DNA of 64,000 nt from Serratia proteamaculans_D. Its GTDB lineage: Bacteria > Pseudomonadota > Gammaproteobacteria > Enterobacterales > Enterobacteriaceae. Below are positions 61,364 through 64,000 of the stretch, one piece after another. Under the pieces are notes generated by a model. It was not told the DNA's origin, made no database searches, and was given only the letters and a program-made list of their open reading frames with translations. Numbering within the stretch: position 1 is the stretch's first letter; each line of letters begins with the position of its first letter. The stretch lies in the NCBI RefSeq assembly GCF_049959315.1, contig NZ_CP188201.1; one strand, given 5' to 3'. A program made the position numbers and the translations under genes.

Positions 61364-63441
61364 TATGCGGCCCCAATGGTCGAGGTCATGCGGATTTGAC
61401 GGTCGTCGTTGATTTCCAGATTCGACAGCACCACCAGTTGCGGCAAGCTACGGCGCAGGAAGCGTGCCAGCAAGGCCCGCAGTGCATGGTTCACCAGCAA
61501 CACCGGTGGCGCACTGAGCATTTCCTGACGCTGCAACGCCTGTTTGGCCTGCTCCAGCAGACGGTCCGCCAACCCCGGTTCCAGACCGCCACCGCCCTGC
61601 AACGCCTGCAATAACAGGCGCTCAAGTTGGGTGTCCAGACCAATGACCTGAATTTCACCGTTGCCCGGGAACCACTGCTGAGTGATGGCGCGTCCCAACG
61701 CGACCCGCACCACGGTCGTCAGTTCATAAGGGTCGGTTTGTGTCGGTGCATGCTCCGCCAGAGTTTCGATAATGGTGCGCATATCGCGGATCGAAACCCG
61801 TTCAGTCAGCAAGTTCTGCAGCACCTTGTGCAAGGTGGTCAGCGTCACCACGCCCGGCACGAAATCTTCGGTCAGTTTCGGCATATCCTGCGCTACGCGA
61901 TCCAACAGCTGCTGCGTTTCCTGCCGACCAAACAGCTCGCTGGCGAACTGACCAATCAGATGATTGAGGTGGGTTGCTACCACGGTGCTGGCTTCTACCA
62001 CGGTAAAGCCCTGGATCTGTGCCTGCTCACGCAGCGCACTGTCAATCCATACCGCTTCCAGCCCAAACGCCGGATCGGTGGTTTTATCCCCCGCCAATTC
62101 ACCCACCGCGTTACCGGGGTTAATTGCCAGCCAGCGTCCAGGCTGCGCTTCGCCGCTGCCAATCTCTACCCCCTTCATCAGAATACGGTAACTGGCAGGC
62201 GGCAATTCCAGGTTGTCGCGAATGTGCACCACCGGCGGCAGGTAACCCATCTCCTGCGCGAACTTTTTACGGATACCGCGGATACGGCCAAGCAGTTCGC
62301 CGTTCTGCTGGAAATCCACCATCGGGATCAATCGATAACCGACCTCCATCCCCAGCGGATCTTCCAACTGTACGTCAGACCAACTGGCTTCCACGGCCTG
62401 CGGGTTGTCCTGCGTTATCGGCGTTTCCTGCTCTTTGGGGGCTTGCTGGTCCCGCCCACGCAGCCACCAGGCCAATCCCAACAGAGCGGCTGTGAACAGC
62501 AGGAAGACCAGGTTCGGCATCCCCGGCACCATGCCAAGCAGGCCGAGTACTGCGGCGCTGAGCAACATGACGCGCGGATTGTTGAACAGTTGGCCGACCA
62601 TTTGCTCGCCAACGTCCTGATCGGTTGCCACGCGGGTCACGATAACGCCGGCCGCGGTCGAAATAACCAATGCCGGGATCTGCGCCACCAAACCGTCACC
62701 GATAGTCAGCAAGGTATAGGTTTCCGCTGCCGTACCCACTTCCATCCCGTGCTGGATCACCCCGACCAGCAGACCCCCGACCACGTTCAGTATCATGATC
62801 ATCAGGCCGGCGACCGCATCGCCACGAACGAACTTACTGGCACCGTCCATCGAGCCGTAGAAATCGGCCTCCTGCGTGACTTCAGAACGGCGTTTTTTCG
62901 CTTCTTCTTCACCGATCAAGCCGGCGTTGAGATCGGCATCGATCGCCATCTGCTTGCCCGGCATGCCGTCCAGCACAAAACGCGCGCCTACTTCAGCGAT
63001 ACGTCCGGCACCCTTGGTGATCACCATAAAGTTGATCAGCACCAGAATGATAAACACCACAATGCCGATGGCGAAGTTACCACCCACCAGGAAGTGGCCG
63101 AAGGCTTCTACCACCCGCCCGGCAGCGGCGGAGCCGGTATGCCCTTCCATCAGGATGATGCGCGTCGAGGCTACGTTGAGCGACAGCCGCAGTAAGGTCG
63201 AGAACAGCAAGATGGTGGGGAATGCGGCAAATTCCAGCGTACGCTGGGTAAACATCGCTACCAGCAGCACCATGATCGACAGGGCAATATTGAAGGTGAA
63301 CAACAGATCGAGAATAAATGCCGGCAACGGCAGCACCATCATCGACAGGATCATCAGAATCAGTATCGGGCCGGCCAATACCTGCCACTGCGTATCTTTA
63401 AAACTGCCCGGCAAACGAAGCAAGGCGGCCAAATTAGCCAT
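61363..63441 (-). CDS. flhA: FlhA, export-gate nonamer
   Basis: 692-aa gate protein. N-terminal half has about eight helices and the conserved FHIPEP-type signature region (RIILMEGHTGSAAAGRVVEAFGHFLVGGNFAIG; KGAGRIAEVGARFVLDGMPGKQMAIDADLNAGLI). The cytosolic C-terminal half docks chaperones and FliI. ATG at 63441 overlaps the flhB end by 8 nt and matches E. coli FlhA. Confidence 0.97.
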   Translation of the reverse strand: MANLAALLRLPGSFKDTQWQVLAGPILILMILSMMVLPLPAFILDLLFTFNIALSIMVLLVAMFTQRTLEFAAFPTILLFSTLLRLSLNVASTRIILMEGHTGSAAAGRVVEAFGHFLVGGNFAIGIVVFIILVLINFMVITKGAGRIAEVGARFVLDGMPGKQMAIDADLNAGLIGEEEAKKRRSEVTQEADFYGSMDGASKFVRGDAVAGLMIMILNVVGGLLVGVIQHGMEVGTAAETYTLLTIGDGLVAQIPALVISTAAGVIVTRVATDQDVGEQMVGQLFNNPRVMLLSAAVLGLLGMVPGMPNLVFLLFTAALLGLAWWLRGRDQQAPKEQETPITQDNPQAVEASWSDVQLEDPLGMEVGYRLIPMVDFQQNGELLGRIRGIRKKFAQEMGYLPPVVHIRDNLELPPASYRILMKGVEIGSGEAQPGRWLAINPGNAVGELAGDKTTDPAFGLEAVWIDSALREQAQIQGFTVVEASTVVATHLNHLIGQFASELFGRQETQQLLDRVAQDMPKLTEDFVPGVVTLTTLHKVLQNLLTERVSIRDMRTIIETLAEHAPTQTDPYELTTVVRVALGRAITQQWFPGNGEIQVIGLDTQLERLLLQALQGGGGLEPGLADRLLEQAKQALQRQEMLSAPPVLLVNHALRALLARFLRRSLPQLVVLSNLEINDDRQIRMTSTIGAA

Positions 63442-64000
63442 TAGTGTCACTTTCTCCAGCAAAGTCCAGTGCTTCCGGCACCGGTAAACGTTCAGGTTTT
63501 TTCGGGATCAGCCCACCTTCGCGCCGCCAGCGTCTTAGCTGGTAAACCCAGGCCAGAACTTCGGCCACGGCGGCATACAGGGTGGCGGGAATGTGTTGTC
63601 CAATCTCGCTGTGTCGATACAGCGCACGCGCCAGCGGCGGTGCCTCCAGCATGGGAATGCGGTGTTCCATACCCAGTTCGCGGATACGCAGCGCAATTTC
63701 GCCGGCCCCCTTGGCCAGCACCTTCGGCGCGCTCATTTTTTTGTCGTTGTACTGCAGTGCGACGGCGTAATGGGTTGGGTTGGTGACGATAACGTCGGCT
63801 TTCGGCACATCGGCCATCATGCGCCGCCGGGCTATGGCACGCTGCTGTTGGCGAATACGCCCTTTAACGTGCGGATCGCCCTCCTGGTCCTTGAACTCAT
63901 CGCGGATGTCCTGCTTGGTCATCTTCAACTTTTTGAAGTGGCTCCACAGCTGGTAAAACACGTCAAACGCCACCATCGGCGTTAGCGCCAGCACCACCAG
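63434..64000 (-). CDS. flhB: FlhB, export switch protein, C-terminal part
   Basis: The 3' 189 codons only; the start lies past the window end. The N-P-T-H autocleavage site is present (VIVTNPTHYAVALQY), preceded by the last membrane segment and basic linker. Cleavage between N and P switches export from hook to filament substrates. Confidence 0.95.
   Translation of the reverse strand: MVVLALTPMVAFDVFYQLWSHFKKLKMTKQDIRDEFKDQEGDPHVKGRIRQQQRAIARRRMMADVPKADVIVTNPTHYAVALQYNDKKMSAPKVLAKGAGEIALRIRELGMEHRIPMLEAPPLARALYRHSEIGQHIPATLYAAVAEVLAWVYQLRRWRREGGLIPKKPERLPVPEALDFAGESDTNG

Noticed and set aside
61627..63195. 522-codon plus-strand frame opposite flhA
   Set aside because: Long, but fully antisense to well-conserved FlhA. 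Its His/Arg/Gln-rich composition is typical of a shadow frame.
1..64000. CRISPR arrays, tRNA/rRNA genes, IS transposases, integrases, replication origins
   Set aside because: Looked for and not seen. There is no regular repeat-spacer array, no transposase or integrase motif, and no cloverleaf or rRNA sequence that I could recognise.

Overview
The window is about 56% GC enterobacterial chromosome, almost certainly Serratia. The evidence is the contiguous fli-flg-flh flagellar supercluster, the EfeUOB and PutAP neighbours, and close similarity of PqqU, PhoH, FliA and FlhA to their E. coli counterparts as I remember them. A member of the S. liquefaciens/proteamaculans group is the best guess. 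No rRNA, tRNA or CRISPR array was seen.

Left part (1-13.1 kb), metabolic and accessory. It opens with the 3' end of chaA, then lpxO (lipid A hydroxylase), then a three-gene DMSO-reductase-type molybdoenzyme operon with an FNR-like site upstream. A compact pair of overlapping minus-strand genes follows, which looks like a type VI pore-forming effector with a small membrane immunity protein (Ssp6/Sip6-like). Next is an AT-rich island with a prophage/satellite-type short ORF and a DUF262-DUF1524 (GmrSD-like) predicted nuclease. Then come phoH with a distant Pho-box candidate and pqqU, the TonB receptor for PQQ.

Middle part (13.3-27.2 kb), transport and catabolism. It holds the Fur-box-controlled efeUOB iron operon, the divergent putP/putA proline system with PutA-type GTTGCA sites between the two genes, a HicAB toxin-antitoxin pair, and the cystine import/D-cysteine genes (tcyJ, tcyL, tcyN, dcyD) that adjoin fliZ in enterobacteria.

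Right part (27.3-64 kb), flagella. In order: fliA-fliZ, fliC, fliDST, an insertion of regulators and small membrane proteins (AraC family, two proteins under 40 aa, LysR plus azoR), fliE, fliFGHIJK, fliLMNOPQR, flgBCDEFGHIJ, flgKL, flgA, flgMN, a RelE/HigB-HigA type toxin-antitoxin pair, then flhE, flhA and the 3' part of flhB. Genes for basal body, rod, hook, export gate, switch, filament, chaperones, sigma-28 and anti-sigma are all here. Near-perfect sigma-28 promoters (TAAA-N15-GCCGATAA) sit before fliC, fliD, flgK and flgM, consistent with the late-gene checkpoint run by FliA and FlgM. Interspersed repeats of two families lie in the gaps beside fliT, flgL and flgA.
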